From Piscicola geometra (Eukaryota > Annelida > Clitellata > Hirudinida > Piscicolidae): 64,000 nucleotides of DNA. Below the pieces are notes generated by a model. It ran no database searches. It had not been told where the DNA came from and saw only the letters and a program-made list of their open reading frames with translations. The first letter of the stretch is position 1, and the number at the start of each line of letters is the position of its first letter. Positions 35,031 through 49,455 of this stretch are shown one piece after another. A program made the translations under genes and the position numbers. Location: contig OX030960.1 in the NCBI GenBank assembly GCA_943735955.1, forward strand, positions 3,311,233-3,375,232, in the 5' to 3' direction.

Positions 35031-38000
35031 TCTTGATGGGTTGTGCAAGAAATTTGGGAGAGATAGAGAGATGAAAGATAAAAGAAGTTTAAACTAGTGA
35101 AAAGTGTTAAATAGAAATTGAATGGAGGACCTACAATCAAAGTTTCGTCAACAAGTTGTGTTGAGTGAAAATGAAATCAAGAAAAATAAGTGTTGTGAGA
35201 TGTAATGGAAGGACACATAAATAAAAAATATTTCTAAGACGGATGGAAGAACCAATAAAAGAGTATTTTATTGTATTGTATTGTGAAGACTCTAGTGGTA
35301 AATGGAGAAGCATAGAAGTAAAATAAGGCGGTCGTACTGCATTCGAGGAAGCATTTATAAGAAAATGAGAAGGTTTCACAAAAAACGAGTATAATAAAAA
35401 TTATTTTTAAAAAGCAAAACCAATTCGAAAAAAGAAAAGCACTTGGCGGAAAGTGTTCCTAAAGACATTAATTTCTGAAGAATAAATAACTTATAATGGT
35501 GAATAATTAATTCTCAAACGTAAAAACGTAGGCAATATGAATGCAAGCAATGCCCGTGCGCAAACAACCGAAATTGGGTTTTTAGGAAAGACTGGAACAG
35601 CATTATATAACAAAAAGTACGAGAAGACAAGCCCTGAAGCGAGGGAGTTTATCGTGCTAGAATGGATGAAGAGTGTAGCTAGGCTGTGTGTTATGGCAGG
35701 AGTTGAAAATAAATATAGAAGTAGTTATAGCAAAATATATAGCATATAAACACAATCAATTCGGAATAAAATAAAACGCATAAAGAAGGCCTGAAAGCTT
35801 TTCTCTAGCATTTCTTAGCTCCATTGAAGCTTCAGAAAGTCCCAGTGGAGATTTACTAGCATGTATGCCCCTATCTCCTCTCTGCTTTTTTCTCCATCAT
35901 ACGGCGCTTCGTTTTATGGTGGTAATAGTTCTCGTTTTTTGAGTTTAAAGAGTATTTTGTGTGGAGCTTTTCGTGTTCGCGTGGAGGTAACTTGATGATG
36001 AAGTTTTTTTGTCTAAACGTCCATTCCATCTGGTTGTAGACTTATTAAAATGGGGCTTTATGCGGATTTACTTAAATTTTTCTACAACTTTAAAACCATT
36101 TGTAACTTGTTGAACTTTTTTGTGTTAAAAAATTTAAATAGTTTAATTGATAAAAAAATCTTTTTTATCAATAATTATGTAAAAAATATTATACAACTTT
36201 TTCGATTTATTTTCTCTGAAACTAAATAAATCAAAGTTCAATACAAAGAGATTGAGCCTCTAAATGCTGGTCTGGCAAGTGATTTGTACTGCTTAGGTGG
36301 TGTGGAATTGATAGGCTGGTGCTTGCTGAATAGATTGAAGAATCAATAGGTGGTTGAGTGAAGAGATGGATGAGTGGAGTGATAGATGAGTGGAGTGATG
36401 GATGAGTGAAGTGATGAATGAGTGAAGTGATGAATAAATTAATTGATGAAAAAATCAGTGAAGAATAAATATATAGAAAAGAAATAATGGCGCTTTACTT
36501 GCTGAGCAGTGGAACGAATAGTTTTACAATGTCAAACGTTCTTGAAAGCACAAATGAGACATTTTGCGTATGCGGACGAATGAAAAATGGGTGATCGAGT
36601 CTTTTTTGGTTTGTAGATGTGGGTGTCAGTGGTTGAGTTCTCTGTTTGAGTGTGTGTGTCTGTGTATGTCTGTGTTTGAGTGTGTGTGTCTGTGGATGAG
36701 TGGATTTGTGCGTATTTGGATATACGTGTCTATGGATTTATTTGCCTATGTATGTGTGTGTCTGTGTATGTGTGTGTCTTTGTATGTGTATGTGTGTTTC
36801 ACTGAATATCAGATTGATCCTTGTCGCTTACTCATCACAAGATTTATGCCTTTGACATTACGGGCATAATTCATAGAGCAAATGTAAGCTTGGAAAAAAA
36901 GAGAAAGTTGATTGAGAGACAATGAGAAATGGATGAATAAACAAAGAAAAAAAATGGATGAATGGACCACTGAAATGAAACTGAATGTTCGTATTGCGAG
37001 ATTGAAGGTGAAGTGTAGGAAAGCATGTTTGGGAGAGGGAGGGGTGCCACTGGGTGGGATTCTAATCGAATTACGATGAACAATAAATCAAAACAAGTAC
37101 GCACGAGCATTCAGCGGCCTGCTCAGCGTAGCGATGATAATTATTTTTGCCGCTAGTCGGTCATCCGACCAAACAAATTATTAATTAAGAGAGGCCTCCG
37201 TTAGAGCTCGAATGAATTGTAGTACTGTTGTTCTTGTTGTTGTTGGGGTTGATGGGTTTTTTTGGCGGGGTTTTGGGTGTAGTTGGGGTTGTTGTAGTGT
37301 TGTTGGGGGATGTTTAAGGGTTGTTGGGAGTTGTTGTCGTGATGTTGGGGGTTGTGGGTGTAGATGGAGTTGTTGTATTGTCGTTGGTAAATGGTTGAAA
37401 AAAGTAGATGTTGTAGTTGAAATTTACGCGGTGGTTTGGGTAATAGTTGTGGTATGTGGAGTAGTTGTTGAATTGCGGGAGTCGCAGAAGCTGTGGTAGT
37501 TTTAGTGGTTGCGCTGGGATTTAGGCGATTCTGAAGTATTAGTTTTAGTAGTTTTTATAGCTTTTGTGTCTGTAGTAAAGGTTATAGAGGTTGTGTGGGT
37601 TTAATTCTGTACGGAAAGGAGTGGTGGCTGTTGATTTATAGCTATGTAGATCTCATAAAAATCAAATAACACGAATAAATTGTCATTTCACTTGCAGGAT
37701 TTGAAAAGATTTTGAAAATAAATTTATATATCAAATAATTATATTAAAAAATTCCAGCATTCATTATTTTTCCGTGAATTTTTTCAGTTTTTAGGTCTTA
37801 TGGCCGCAGGAAAAGAGCCATCGAAAGGCTTTTGACGAAAAAGTTTCTTGCGCTATTGCTTTTCCCAATAAAAAACTTATGTTTTTTCTAATTTTGTCTT
37901 TGCATTTAAATTGATTTTATTTGCTTTTTCAAATCCATTTGAAATCTCAAAAATTATATTTTTATTAAAATGCCCTCACTCGAGGCTACGGAGGTTTCAG

Positions 38001-39035
38001 TGTCTAAGTGCGCTAACGAAGTTTATTGAGCACCAATTCTTTTGTAATCATTAATTTCTATTTTTTCCTTCCAACTCTTCTATTTCTTTCCTCCATCATT
38101 TTTTTCTTTCCTCCTACTCATCTTTCTTCTTCTCTTCTCTCCTGTCGTTTCAGTTTTTGAACAATTTTGAGCAATTAAATTCCACATGAGTTTATCTATT
38201 TCCCTTTCAACTTGAAACTTTTACCTAAAAGTAAAATTCGTATTTACTCTGTATATTCACTCTGTATATCCATCAATGTTGTATGGGGGCAAATGGGAAA
38301 ATTGAAATTTTCTGGAAGCACAGAAAGCGTACATAACAGGCTTAAATCTCAATCAGGACACACTCAGAGCATATTGCTGGTAATTAGATTGTCGTTTCGG
38401 CAAACCAGATTTATTTACAGGAAACCACTGAAATTCCACACTCTTAAAAATGATTACAATATCAACACGAAATGTAGAGAATTTAACATGAAGAACAAAG
38501 CTAATTGCATCGAATATGAAAATACCATATTCCTTTCTACATTGATTTCCGTGTCGCATAAAATCACTCTACGCGCCTCCGATGTAATAAGCTCCCAATT
38601 ATGTCCATAATGTATGCAAATGATTCTACAAATTCTACAAATTTTATCCATTTTTAAAATCTAAAAATTGAATTTAACCACTACGATAGAAAATAATTTT
38701 TTGCAGCTACAAAAAGGCATTATTTATCAATGCGGTTTGAACAAGTGCTTTGAAAAATGCCTTCTCGGCATTATTTACAATTACTTAGTGCATAAAAGTT
38801 TTATTTATTTAACAAAAACCATTTATGTTGAAATCCATAAATAAATACAAAGAATATGAGAAAATTGCGGAAACAACTAATAACACCCCTAAAGTGACGT
38901 GGCCCATTAAATATTTGGACAAAGAAGAGTGGAGTGAGGATTGTACCAGCAGTATTTGTACGCTTGTGATGTTTTGAGGACGATATAACGCTTGTCGAGG
39001 CTTTTGATTAAACTGTGGTAATAAATGAATTGGTG
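35031..39035. other. Gene-free region with small repeats
   Basis: Includes a GATGAGTGGAGTGAT-like imperfect repeat (36355-36450), a GT-rich stretch (36640-36800) and a GTTGTTGGGG-rich stretch (37215-37500). No gene recognised. Confidence 0.4.
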
Positions 39036-39039
39036 AGAG

Positions 39040-39570
39040 GCTGGATGATGAGTGAATGGGTGGTGAGTGAATGGGTGGTGAGTGAATGGGTGATGAGTGA
39101 ATGGGTGATGAGTGAATGGGTGATGAGTGAATGGGTGATGAGTGAATGGGTGATGAGTGAATGGGTGATGAGTGAATGGACGATGAGTGAATGGGTGATG
39201 AGTGAATGGGTGATGAGTGAATGGACGATGAGTGAATGGGTGATGAGTGAATGGGTGATGAGTGAATGGGTGATGAGTGAATGGGTGATGAGTGAATGGG
39301 TGATGAGTGAATGGGTGATGAGTGAATGGGTGATGAGTGAATGGGTGATGAGTGAATGGGTGATGAGTGAATGGGTGATGAGTGAATGGGTGATGAGTGA
39401 ATGGGTGATGAGTGAATGGGTGATGAGTGAATGGGTGATGAGTGAATGGGTGATGAGTGAATGGGTGATGAGTGAATGGGTGATGAGTGAATGGGTGATG
39501 AGTGAATGGGTGATGAGTGAATGGGTGATGAGTGAATGGGTGATGAGTGAATGGGTGATTAGTGAATATG
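39040..39570. repeat. 15-bp minisatellite, about 34 copies
   Basis: Very regular units of GATGAGTGAATGGGT. Rare variants have GGTG for GATG at the left end, and GGAC for GGGT in two units. Because the unit is a multiple of three, one frame reads Met-Ser-Glu-Trp-Val repeatedly over 205 codons. This has no splice context and no upstream gene, so I treat it as non-coding. Confidence 0.95.
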
Positions 39571-40099
39571 GATTGAGAGGTAGGAATAAAATGATATGTG
39601 ATTGGTCAATTAAGTGGGCTGATAGTTTTTAAGGTGGTTGGATGGGCTGATAAGAAAAAGTAAAGCGGATGAACCATTGGTAAACAAGTTTGTACTCAAA
39701 CTAATAAGCGGAATATTGAGAATAAAATGATCCGAAAAACTCACAATTTCAAAAAACGTATAAATAGTTTCAATAAATGATCATTTAGTGGTATTCCTCA
39801 ATTTCAAAAAACCAACTTGAGTTTGAAAAAAAAATGATAAAAAGCAAATGTCCCAGGGCAAGGAAAGGCTGATTAGGCAGCAGTATTCGAGAGGCGAAGA
39901 AGAGCTTTGAAAGGCAATGACAGCCTTGCCAGACTGATCTCCCGCGTAATTTGGACCCCTCGCAGGCATGCGTCAGCACTGCAGTCACACCATTCACAAC
40001 TCAGTTCACTATCATCATCGTCGATGCAGTTGGCCGCTACATCATTATTAGAATCATCATGATCATCAGCATCGCCATCTCAACTATCAATGCCAAACG

Positions 40100-40211
40100 T
40101 CATTACCTCATCATCATCTTCATCATCATCATTATCATCATCATCATCATCATCATCTTCTTCTTCTTCTTCTTCTTCTTCTTCTTCTTCTTCTTCTTCT
40201 TCTTCTTCTTC

Positions 40212-40245
<34 letters not shown>

Positions 40246-40262
40246 GCATCATCATCATCATT
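40100..40262. repeat. ATC / TTC / ATC triplet tract
   Basis: A block of ATC triplets, then about 19 perfect TTC triplets (about 40155-40213, GAA on the other strand), then ATC again. The TTC core is a potential triplex-forming sequence. Confidence 0.93.
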
Positions 40263-43200
40263 CTCAACGTCATCTTCTTCATCGCCGTATAACGGAAAAA
40301 GAGATGGCCATTATTTTCTGATGGGTTTGTTCAGCTAATGTATGCATAAGGAAAAGTAAATGAATAAATGTGAAGGCCGGATGGAGGGATGGATGGAGGG
40401 ATGGAAAGAGGGATGGTTGAGTGAAGGAATTATAAAACCAATTAGGTACTCCAAAAAAATATTTTTTACATTTAAAAATTCAAAGAGAAGATTATTTAAA
40501 GATAATGTTTTTAGTGATATATTTTTATTATGAATATTTATAAACCGAGAAATTCGAAACAATTCAATGTAATTCTAGATTGTGGATTTTTGAAAAATAC
40601 AAAAAAACAAAGTTTTTCAAATGTTCACAATTTTTGCACGCTCAAATAATTTTGTTTTAATTATTTCAAATCTATATTTTCATGATATTAATGTTTGTCG
40701 TAATGAAAATGCCTTAGACTCCATCAATAAGTCGTCATTAAAATGGCATTTTGAACAAAAACACAATTTGAAAGCGGGCAAAAACAAAATGCTTTTAAAG
40801 TAAATTCATGTTAACTATTATTTGTTTCCAGAAATCTTTTAAAAATTCTTTTAAAGGTAATTAAAGTCCACACGAGTCCACTGGGAGCTTCGGATTCCCG
40901 AGAATGCCACAAAGACTATTTGAGAGAGCCTTTAAAACAGTCTGTTTTGGGTACCTATTTATCTTTTTTTTTGAATAAAGCTTTATTTGAGTTGTGGAGA
41001 AAGTTTAATAGTGGTTAGATGAAGAAAAGAAATGTTTGAACCGAACAAAAAGTATTTCAACTAGATGTCGAAGATGGCTTGAATAAGGGTTTCCAGAAAA
41101 TGAGACAGTGGAAGAGTTTTAAGCTTTTTAAGAAAGTAAATTTAAAAATTGAGAATTTACACAATTGAATGTTTGACTTAGTGATCAGTTATTTCCTTTA
41201 AAGGACTCAAAGTTCAAATTTTCAAAATACTAACCCATGCAAATATCAAAGCAGAACTATAGCTACAATTTCAAAGACTTATATTTTTATTTAAGATACT
41301 ATCACTCTTTTTATGGTTTTTTAAATTATACGGTATGAAACTGTTGCTAGCACAAAGCGGTCAGGGAAGTCCTGGGTATAAATGGCTGGACGGTCGAGTG
41401 TTAAGTGGTAATTAGGAAGACTCAATCTGGAGTCTGCAGCTCAGATTGCAGAATTAATTACTTAATATTTTATTTTTCCGTAATCGATTCTTTTATTAGC
41501 AAAGCATGCGCGCATTTAATGCGTGCATATCAATCATTTACCTTACATCTTTGAAGCTCTATTATGAATTATTTTACATTCCAGCTACCCTAATCATTTT
41601 TAAGACTTGTTTAACTCAAAATCTAATTCAAAGCCCTTTTCAATCAAAAATTTCAAACTAAAATCTACTAAACCAATATCCAAGAGCCTTTTTCCAATGC
41701 CAAAGCCTTGTTCATTTTCCCTTTCCCATAAATTCCTCCACCCTCGTTAATCACTCATTTTATGATTAGTTTATTAATTAGCAGACGACCTTCCTGCACA
41801 CCCACGAACCTCTCTTGATTGGAGGCATGCAGCAGACCTTCCTCATCCAATAAATCCGCTTGATTGCTCTGTTGTCAGTGGGATGTTTGTGACGATTACT
41901 TGGAGAATATTTTAGCTTAAGACTGAAAATATGTGTGGAATAAAACAAATATATCTGAAATAATTAAAATTTATTTAAAAAGAATAGATAACTTTTTCCA
42001 ATTTTGAACTTTTTAAAGAGGATTTTTCCATTTCGCGAGGATATTAGTGAGTGCTGATTCTTTGTACTTCCACTAAGTCAAGTGCGCTTGAAGGCTCAAG
42101 TAATGAATAAGCGAGAAATCTTTTTCATATTTTAAAAGAAAATTAGGAAAATGTGAGAAATTTTGAAGAATATATTGTTAGAAATTATAAATAATTTAGA
42201 TAACTCTGTCATGTGCTGAATACGTGCATGCACTCTTAATATATCCAATTTAGATTTTCCCCGTTGTCTGTTCAGTAAAATGAGCGCTAAGTAAATAAGT
42301 TCATTTCCAGAAACTAATCTGTGAAAAGTTTTTGAAAAAGTTATCTATTTTTTTCGAACACTGATTAGTCGTGGCGCGTCTTTTGAGGACATACCGCAAA
42401 TGTCGACAGTCACACAAGAATTATTTTGCACATACATTCCCGTAAAAACATCTCACACATTCATTCACACTCAAACACATGCATACATATAAGGAAGACT
42501 TCATGAATATATATACTAGATATATTTATGTAGAAACGAAATGCTCAGAGTGTGTTTTAAAATGCTTTTCTTGTCAGGAGTTTGTGTTTGGAATAAATCC
42601 CTTCTAGAAGATTATTCAAACACTTTTCTCACTTTGTCATCGGGTCTAGATACATTTTCAAATAACACACTTTACGAACTTGAGAAATCAAAATAAAATT
42701 CCAACTCAAACATTTGGAACACTTGGGCGTAGATAAGGGGGACCAGTGCATCATCCCTCGGAGACGTTCTAATGCAATTGCCTAATAAAGTCTTCAATGC
42801 GATTGACTCTAGCTCTGCATGGTCATTAAGAAGAATTTGATTAATAAGCTACATGGGAGAGGATAATTAAAAGGCATAGCAAGCGAAGGTATAAAGGAAG
42901 GAATAGATGGATGCAATGGATGCAACTTATTAATTCGAGGATTTATTTCATAATTAGTTTCGATTGCCTTCTCTTTATTAGAGGGCTTCTGCTTCGATAA
43001 ATAATCATTCGACGTTGCATTATTGTCCTTGCGAGTCCACCTCTTTGTCTCACGTGCTATGTGTGTCTATGATTACTTCGGAGTGCAGTCGAAAGTGTGA
43101 AGAATTCAATTAGATTTATAATTTAAAAAGGCTTTATTAGCTTTTCAATGAATTAGTTTCTTAATCAAGTTGCCTCAATTTCAACAATTCAAATCGTTTC

Positions 43201-45090
43201 ATTTGAGTACTCTGCACTGACGATCTTCTACAGTTTCTTTTCCTCGCTGATTCTCCTTTAATCAATTCCATCAAAACCATTATGTCTTCCAAAATAATGC
43301 CTCATAACACGACTGTATAACTTAATGAGACTATTCTCTGAATGCTCTCACATTTCTCATTTCCTTGCAGTTTCAAACCTATTTTACTAAATTGTTTTCC
43401 CAACACCATAGTCTATTTAAAGTTTCCTCTCCCATTCAAATGTCCAAATTACAAATTCTATTTACGACAACTTCTCGCAGATGAAGCCACTCAAAGACTA
43501 GTAAATAATTTTTAGAAGCTCGCCTGGTTCCCTTAACAACCGTAGACATTTCGTGTCGAACTGCCTGCACAATCATCTTTTTAATTGTTTGCTTGTTTTA
43601 CGAGCGTCATGTCGCTTCGGCCACCACCACCTCATCATGCACATTCAACTTTTAATGCTTTCAAAACTCAAGTTTCAACACCTTTATTTAAGTATTTTCA
43701 ATTTTTATTAAATGAAAAGTTATTAATCTAAATCGCTATAGGCACAAAAACGACGGTGTATAGCTCAGAATATATTGTTTTACTTGTGTCTCAGAGAATG
43801 TCATTCCATTCCTTTGAAGATGATGGATTTCTGTCATTCTGAACGTCAATACAAATAAATATAAGAACAATGAGACATTTTATTGAACGAGTTCGTTTGA
43901 AAAGACAACAGATAAATCAAGAAGCAAACTCGAACATTTCTTTTTAAGAGATTAATAATTGAAAAAATCTTTTAAAAATAGATTCAAATAAAGAAAGTTA
44001 TGAATTGAAAAATGAATAATAAATTAGAATAATTATATAAGCCTAGGGTTGTTTCAAAGATGAAAAGCTTGATGTGAAAAAAACGTCAATTAAAAGAAAG
44101 GACGCAGAAGGGTGTAAATCATCATTATCTCAGCTTGAAACTTCTCTTGGATTAATTGCCCTTCAATTACTAGTTAGGCTTTTCTCCTTCTTTTGTTGAT
44201 ATATTATTTGAAGTATTTTCCTACGTTTTTTATTTGTTTAATATGTGAAAAGTTGAAAGAATTGGAAATAATATAACCACTGAAACAGTGAATATTCAAA
44301 TTTCCGAATTTCAAGGGAATTCTAGAGATGTCTTCTTTATGGCAGGGTAAGGCATGTTCGGATGTCTTTATGGCAGTTGTAACTTCCGAGTCCAGTCAAA
44401 TATTACATTTATTCCTACTTGAGAGCTTATTGCACATAAAATGTCCTTCAAACAGACATAAAAGCTATGTTCTAAATTTCGAAATCTTTATTTGTAATTT
44501 TTTCTATGAGTATTTAAAAAAACAAACTAGAACAAATGGATGTGTACTTTCATTCCTTAAACGCAAAATTGAAAGTTATTTTTGGAAAAGCCTTTGAATT
44601 TTCTAAAAAAAGACATTGAAAAAGAAGAGAAATAGCAGTAATGCTGTTTAAAGTAGCTATATTATATAGGCTATATTTAAGACTGAAGAAGGTAAACGTA
44701 CTGTTAAAGATTTCGAAGTTTTAATTAAGTCCATTTAAATTTAGAGCTGCCTTTTATCTCTCTGCAATTCCAACACCTCACAGACGCTGTCAATGAGTCA
44801 GTCAATCTGAGCCTCCGAAGGTTTCAGGAAAGAGCAAGCGAGAATGGGAAAGGCAGCTGTTGATATCGCTGCATTTAAGAAAAAACTCCAGTGAAACTGA
44901 TTCAAATGCAACACGAAGAAATAAAATAAAGGATACGCGAAGACACCTTCAAGTGATTAATCCGCAAGAAATCTTTAATTGAAGGTAATTCAGGCAGTAG
45001 AGTTGATTCGATTAGGAGAGAGTCGGTCAGAATGCTTCGGTGCGCCTTCAAGGTCAATTTAACGCCGAAGCCAGCCGCAGAGTAGGAAGC
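40263..45090. other. Gene-free AT-rich region
   Basis: Almost free of simple repeats, unlike its surroundings. No exon, RNA gene or mobile-element protein recognised on either strand. Confidence 0.4.
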
Positions 45091-45190
45091 AGATGTTGAT
45101 AATGGTGATGATGAAGAAGAAGATGGTGTTGATGATGGTGGTGATGATGATGATGGCGGTGATAGTGATTATGGTGATGACAATACAAAA
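45091..45190. repeat. Imperfect GAT/GGT repeat
   Basis: GATGATGAAGAAGAAGATGG-like imperfect triplets over about 100 bases, directly upstream of the inverted repeat at 45264. Confidence 0.7.
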
Positions 45191-45263
45191 TTTGATGGTA
45201 GTATATGTGATTGGATTTTCGGTTGGTGTACAAAAGTATGATTCGACATTTGATGAGACGAAC

Positions 45264-45314
45264 GAGTGTGTGTGTGTGAGAGAGGTATACTGTATACCTC
45301 ACACACACACACTC
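45264..45314. repeat. Near-perfect inverted repeat built on GT/CA
   Basis: Left arm 45264-45290 is a 17-base GAGTG...TGAG block, then AGAG, then GTATAC. Right arm 45292-45314 is GTATAC followed by the exact complement of the 17-base block. The arms pair over 23 bases with a 4-base bulge and a one-base centre. Confidence 0.9.
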
Positions 45315-45529
45315 TTCAGTATACCGTAACACGTGTGAAATGCACATTGTGTATAATATACAAATAGAGAATGCACATTTTGCATGTGTACTAGCAGAAC
45401 CATTACCCGGGAATGACACATGACGAAGTGTACAGGGTGTTTGTATAGATCATGGCAGGCTTTGGGGCGCCTGGAGTGTTGCAAAAGGGGATTGCGAATG
45501 GAATTTATGGATTTTTGAACTTTTAACTC

Positions 45530-45718
<189 letters not shown>

Positions 45719-48700
45719 TATTTTATTACATGTTTTTAATGAAAGTATTCACGCTTGATTGTACGTCTGTTAGTAATTTTACGTGGGGTTGTATGTGTTC
45801 TTATATGCGTGGTTGTGCGTGTGATCACATGTGCGGTTATGTGAGACTGGTGGGGGATAGTATGGAAGCGCAACAAGTGAGGCACGAGGCAAGGCGGGAG
45901 TAAAGAACGTGTGTGGGCATTATGCAGCGGTCTGTAGGGAGTTGCGCCAAATGAGTCTCTATTTTTATCTGCACAAGCCTTCTTCATGTAGGGATGGGCA
46001 ATTTATTAAGCGAAATACTTTTTTGTTATCTCGTTTTATTTCGATTTTCTTCGTTAGATTGCGAAGCTTTTTTTGCGGCAACAAAAAGCATCAAAATTTA
46101 TCGATCTGATCCCCAAATGGAGTTTATGCCTATTTACAGCCTTTAAAAAAATTCAACAAGTCTCCCCACAATTTCATGCAAGCGAGGGAAATACCTTGTC
46201 GTCCTATTGTGCTCGATGGCGATCTGAGTGATCGATCAAGAGCGGCAGTAAGTCGCCTATTGAGCACGTTAACGACCATCCACCTTAATCAAAGCCTACT
46301 CTCCTCCATCACCACACATTTCAACTATCTTCTTTCTCTTCTCCAAAGCATTTCATTATTTTTGCGTCCCTTTTTACATTTTTAATCATCTTTTTACATT
46401 TTTAATCAACCTTTTACATTTCAATAATTTTATTTATTATTTTCATTTGAAACTGAGAAACCTTCTCAACTTTCTGTTAGAATTTTTTATTTAATTTATT
46501 ATTTATTCAATTCATTTTTATTAAACCCAACCTTCTTCCTCTCATCTCACTTCATTCCACTTCTTCTCCTCTCACACCCTCCCTCTTCTTCCAACCTCCC
46601 TCCATTTCACTTCCTCAAAATCTTTTCCATTTCTCAATGTCCTTAGTGCATGCGTAGCTAATTAATAGAAGAAACCTCTAATGACTCTGGTCACGTTACA
46701 GTCCATACCTGCGTCTCCTTTCAAGAAAACTCAGCTTTCAGATGAATCTTTTAAACAAATATTTTTTTAGTATAGTGAATGATTTGACAGGTTTTTAAAG
46801 TATTACTATTGGTTCTCCATGCGTTACCCTTAGTCACTAAATATGCATACATCTTTTGGAAAATATTATGAAAAAACCAAGAATAATTTGAAATTTCAAT
46901 TCTAAATAGATTTTATTTACTTTTTAAACATTTCAATTATAAAGCTATTTATTCAGTCAAAAGGTCAGAAAGTTCATAAACTTTCAATTTTATCTTTAAA
47001 TTCCCATTTTGGATCTGTTGCAAATACAAACAACCCTCTCACGATATGGCTAACGAAACTAAAAATATATTTAAAAATTTATATTTTTATAGAAATTTGT
47101 TTTATATAATAGATTATTTAGTATATTTAACTAAAAAACTCTAAATATCAACCCTAACCACGAATTTAACCCTAAAAAACAATTATCCAATTATTTAATA
47201 TAATTTTGAAAAAAATATACTTTATTTAAGTTAACTTTTGGCTTCGAGAAATAAATCGAAAAAAAAGGTTGTTAGCATCTAACACCTGAAACAGATTCCC
47301 TAGTTTTAGCTTCAATTTAAATTTTATTGCTTGTTTAATGTGCTTTAAATACATATGAACTTAATTGAGAAAGTTAAAAATGTCTTTAGACTCTAAAGTT
47401 TAGAGCTAGTTTCGAGCTTTAAATTTTACGATTGGTGGTCGATCTAAAGCATACCATTTTGGCTTCTCCATTTCTTATTGATTTTGTCGATGTTATTTTT
47501 ACATCCCTTTTACTCTGATAAATGACCCTTTCATATTCTTATATGCTTCTAAACCACCTTACAATTTTTCTTTTTTATCTCTTCTATAGCCGTTATAAAT
47601 TATACAAACTTCCCAAACTGCAATGTCCGTCATATCTTTATAGCCTTGCTTGCTCTTTCAAGATTTTTGCTAAAAAAGAACTCAACAAAAATTTAGTTGA
47701 AAAAAAAATCAAAAAAGAATACTCAGAAAAAGTAAATAAATAAATTCTCAAATATGAAAAATTCTACGCGTTGTTTCGAATTCTAATGCTTAAAATTGAT
47801 TTCTGCAATTATTTCAAAAAGAAAATCGCTATTGTCTGGTTTGAGAATCGACTTTTGTCTGAAAACAGTAAGCTGGTTGATCGCTAGCAGCACATGTCAC
47901 TCGAATCTCAGTGAGTAAAACCTTTTCTCTTGAGAAATGTGAAAAGCGTTCTTTGAACTTAAAAAACACGATCAAATGCTTTTTACTGAATTTTGATACT
48001 ATAAAATAGAATTTGGGTTTTAAAACTTTTGCTATTTTTATGCAGCTTGCGCAGTAGTTTTTTCCATTTATTATTTTAATTTATTCGCACATTTATCATT
48101 TTTCTTGTTCTGTGTCATCATATTTTCTCATCCAATCTTCATGCTCAGAATGGCCTTTTTTATATACGCATTTCTTTCCGTTCGTTTGAGTATTTCCTTA
48201 CAGCATTTGCTTTTAAACTTTTTATTTGAAGATTTTATTTCAGAATGTTCTTGTGAGACTTCTTTTTAAAACTTTACATTAAAAAAGTTGTATTAAGTTT
48301 TTCTATTTCATGTTATTGGCTGTCTTTTTAATCAAATCTAGCACACACACCAAAATCTACATTTATTCAGCTTCCAACCCAAAATTATCGTAACCTTTCA
48401 TTATTTCTATTCAGAAATCAACTCTAGTGAGTATGGCAAGCTTCGTATTTTATTGTTTTGGTAAACTTATGCAAGGATTAAGAAAAAAATTAAGTAATTA
48501 GTTAATAATTATTAAATATGAAATAATGTAAAGTTCAAATAGATGCTTTATTTTGTTTTTAACATTTTCAGATGCTCTTTAAAGGTTTTGGCGTTTAAGA
48601 TGCCCTCTGCTTCCCTTTTCTTTTAATCCCGTATAATTACGACTCGTTTCAATATGACTTTATACTTACACCGAGACACTTTTGCGTGTCTAAAAAATAA

Positions 48701-49129
48701 AAAAAACTGTAATACGATATAATGAAACTCCTTCAATCTTCCTAATTAGCATCTTCATCTCTTTTGATTCGAGCTTTCCCTTAATTAAATGTCAGTTTTT
48801 TCACTAACAAGCTTTTCCGAGTCATTTCGCCTCACTCGGACAGGAAAAATCGCTCGACATCGGAGATCGTTTGACCCTGGTGCTCAGCTGGGCCTGAGGA
48901 ACCGAGTGGAGATTCATGTTCGAAGAAAAATGAGAGGATATTTCTCTAAGACTTGGTGGAGGAGAGAAATGTGGACGCGGGGGGAATGGTAGAAAATAAA
49001 GGTGAAAATTTTTAGTTTTGAATCGGAAAAAAATATGAAAATAATTTTTATTAAAAAATAAATATGGTGATAAATAAGTTTAGTGAACCAGTGAAAAGGT
49101 TTAAGAGATGCGAACAAAGTCAGATGGGA
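45719..49129. other. Gene-free AT-rich region
   Basis: A pyrimidine-rich patch lies near 46510-46640. No gene recognised. Confidence 0.4.
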
Positions 49130-49270
49130 AGAAAGGAGAGGAGGAGGAGGAGGAAGAGGAGGAGAAAGAGAAGGAGGAGGAGGATGAAGAAGAGGAGGAG
49201 GAGGAGGAGGAGGAAAAGAAGGAGGAGAAAAAGGAGGAGGAGGAGGAGAAGGAGGAGGAGGAGGAGGTTT
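49130..49270. repeat. GGA/GAA polypurine tract
   Basis: About 140 bases of G and A only apart from a few T, mostly GGA with GAA and AAGA variants. It is followed within 40 bases by the 24-bp array. Confidence 0.93.
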
Positions 49271-49299
49271 GGGGCTGATGGCTAAGCTACATTAAGCAT

Positions 49300-49455
49300 G
49301 GCGAGTGTTTGTGAGTGTTACTGCGTGTGTGTTTGTGAGTGTTACTGCGTGTGTGTTTGTGAGTGTTACTGCGTGTGTGTTTGTGAGTGTTACTGCGTGT
49401 GTGTTTGTGAGTGTTACTGCGTGTGTGTTTGTGAGTGTTACTGCGTGTGTGTTTT
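49300..49455. repeat. 24-bp minisatellite, six copies
   Basis: Six nearly identical units containing GAGTGTTACTGCGTGTGTG, each ending in TTTGT. The unit is a multiple of three, so a Cys/Val frame stays open by default. Confidence 0.93.

Noticed and set aside
39015..39632. 205-codon frame of repeated MSEWV
   Set aside because: Product of a 15-bp tandem repeat. There is no conserved sequence on either side and no gene structure.
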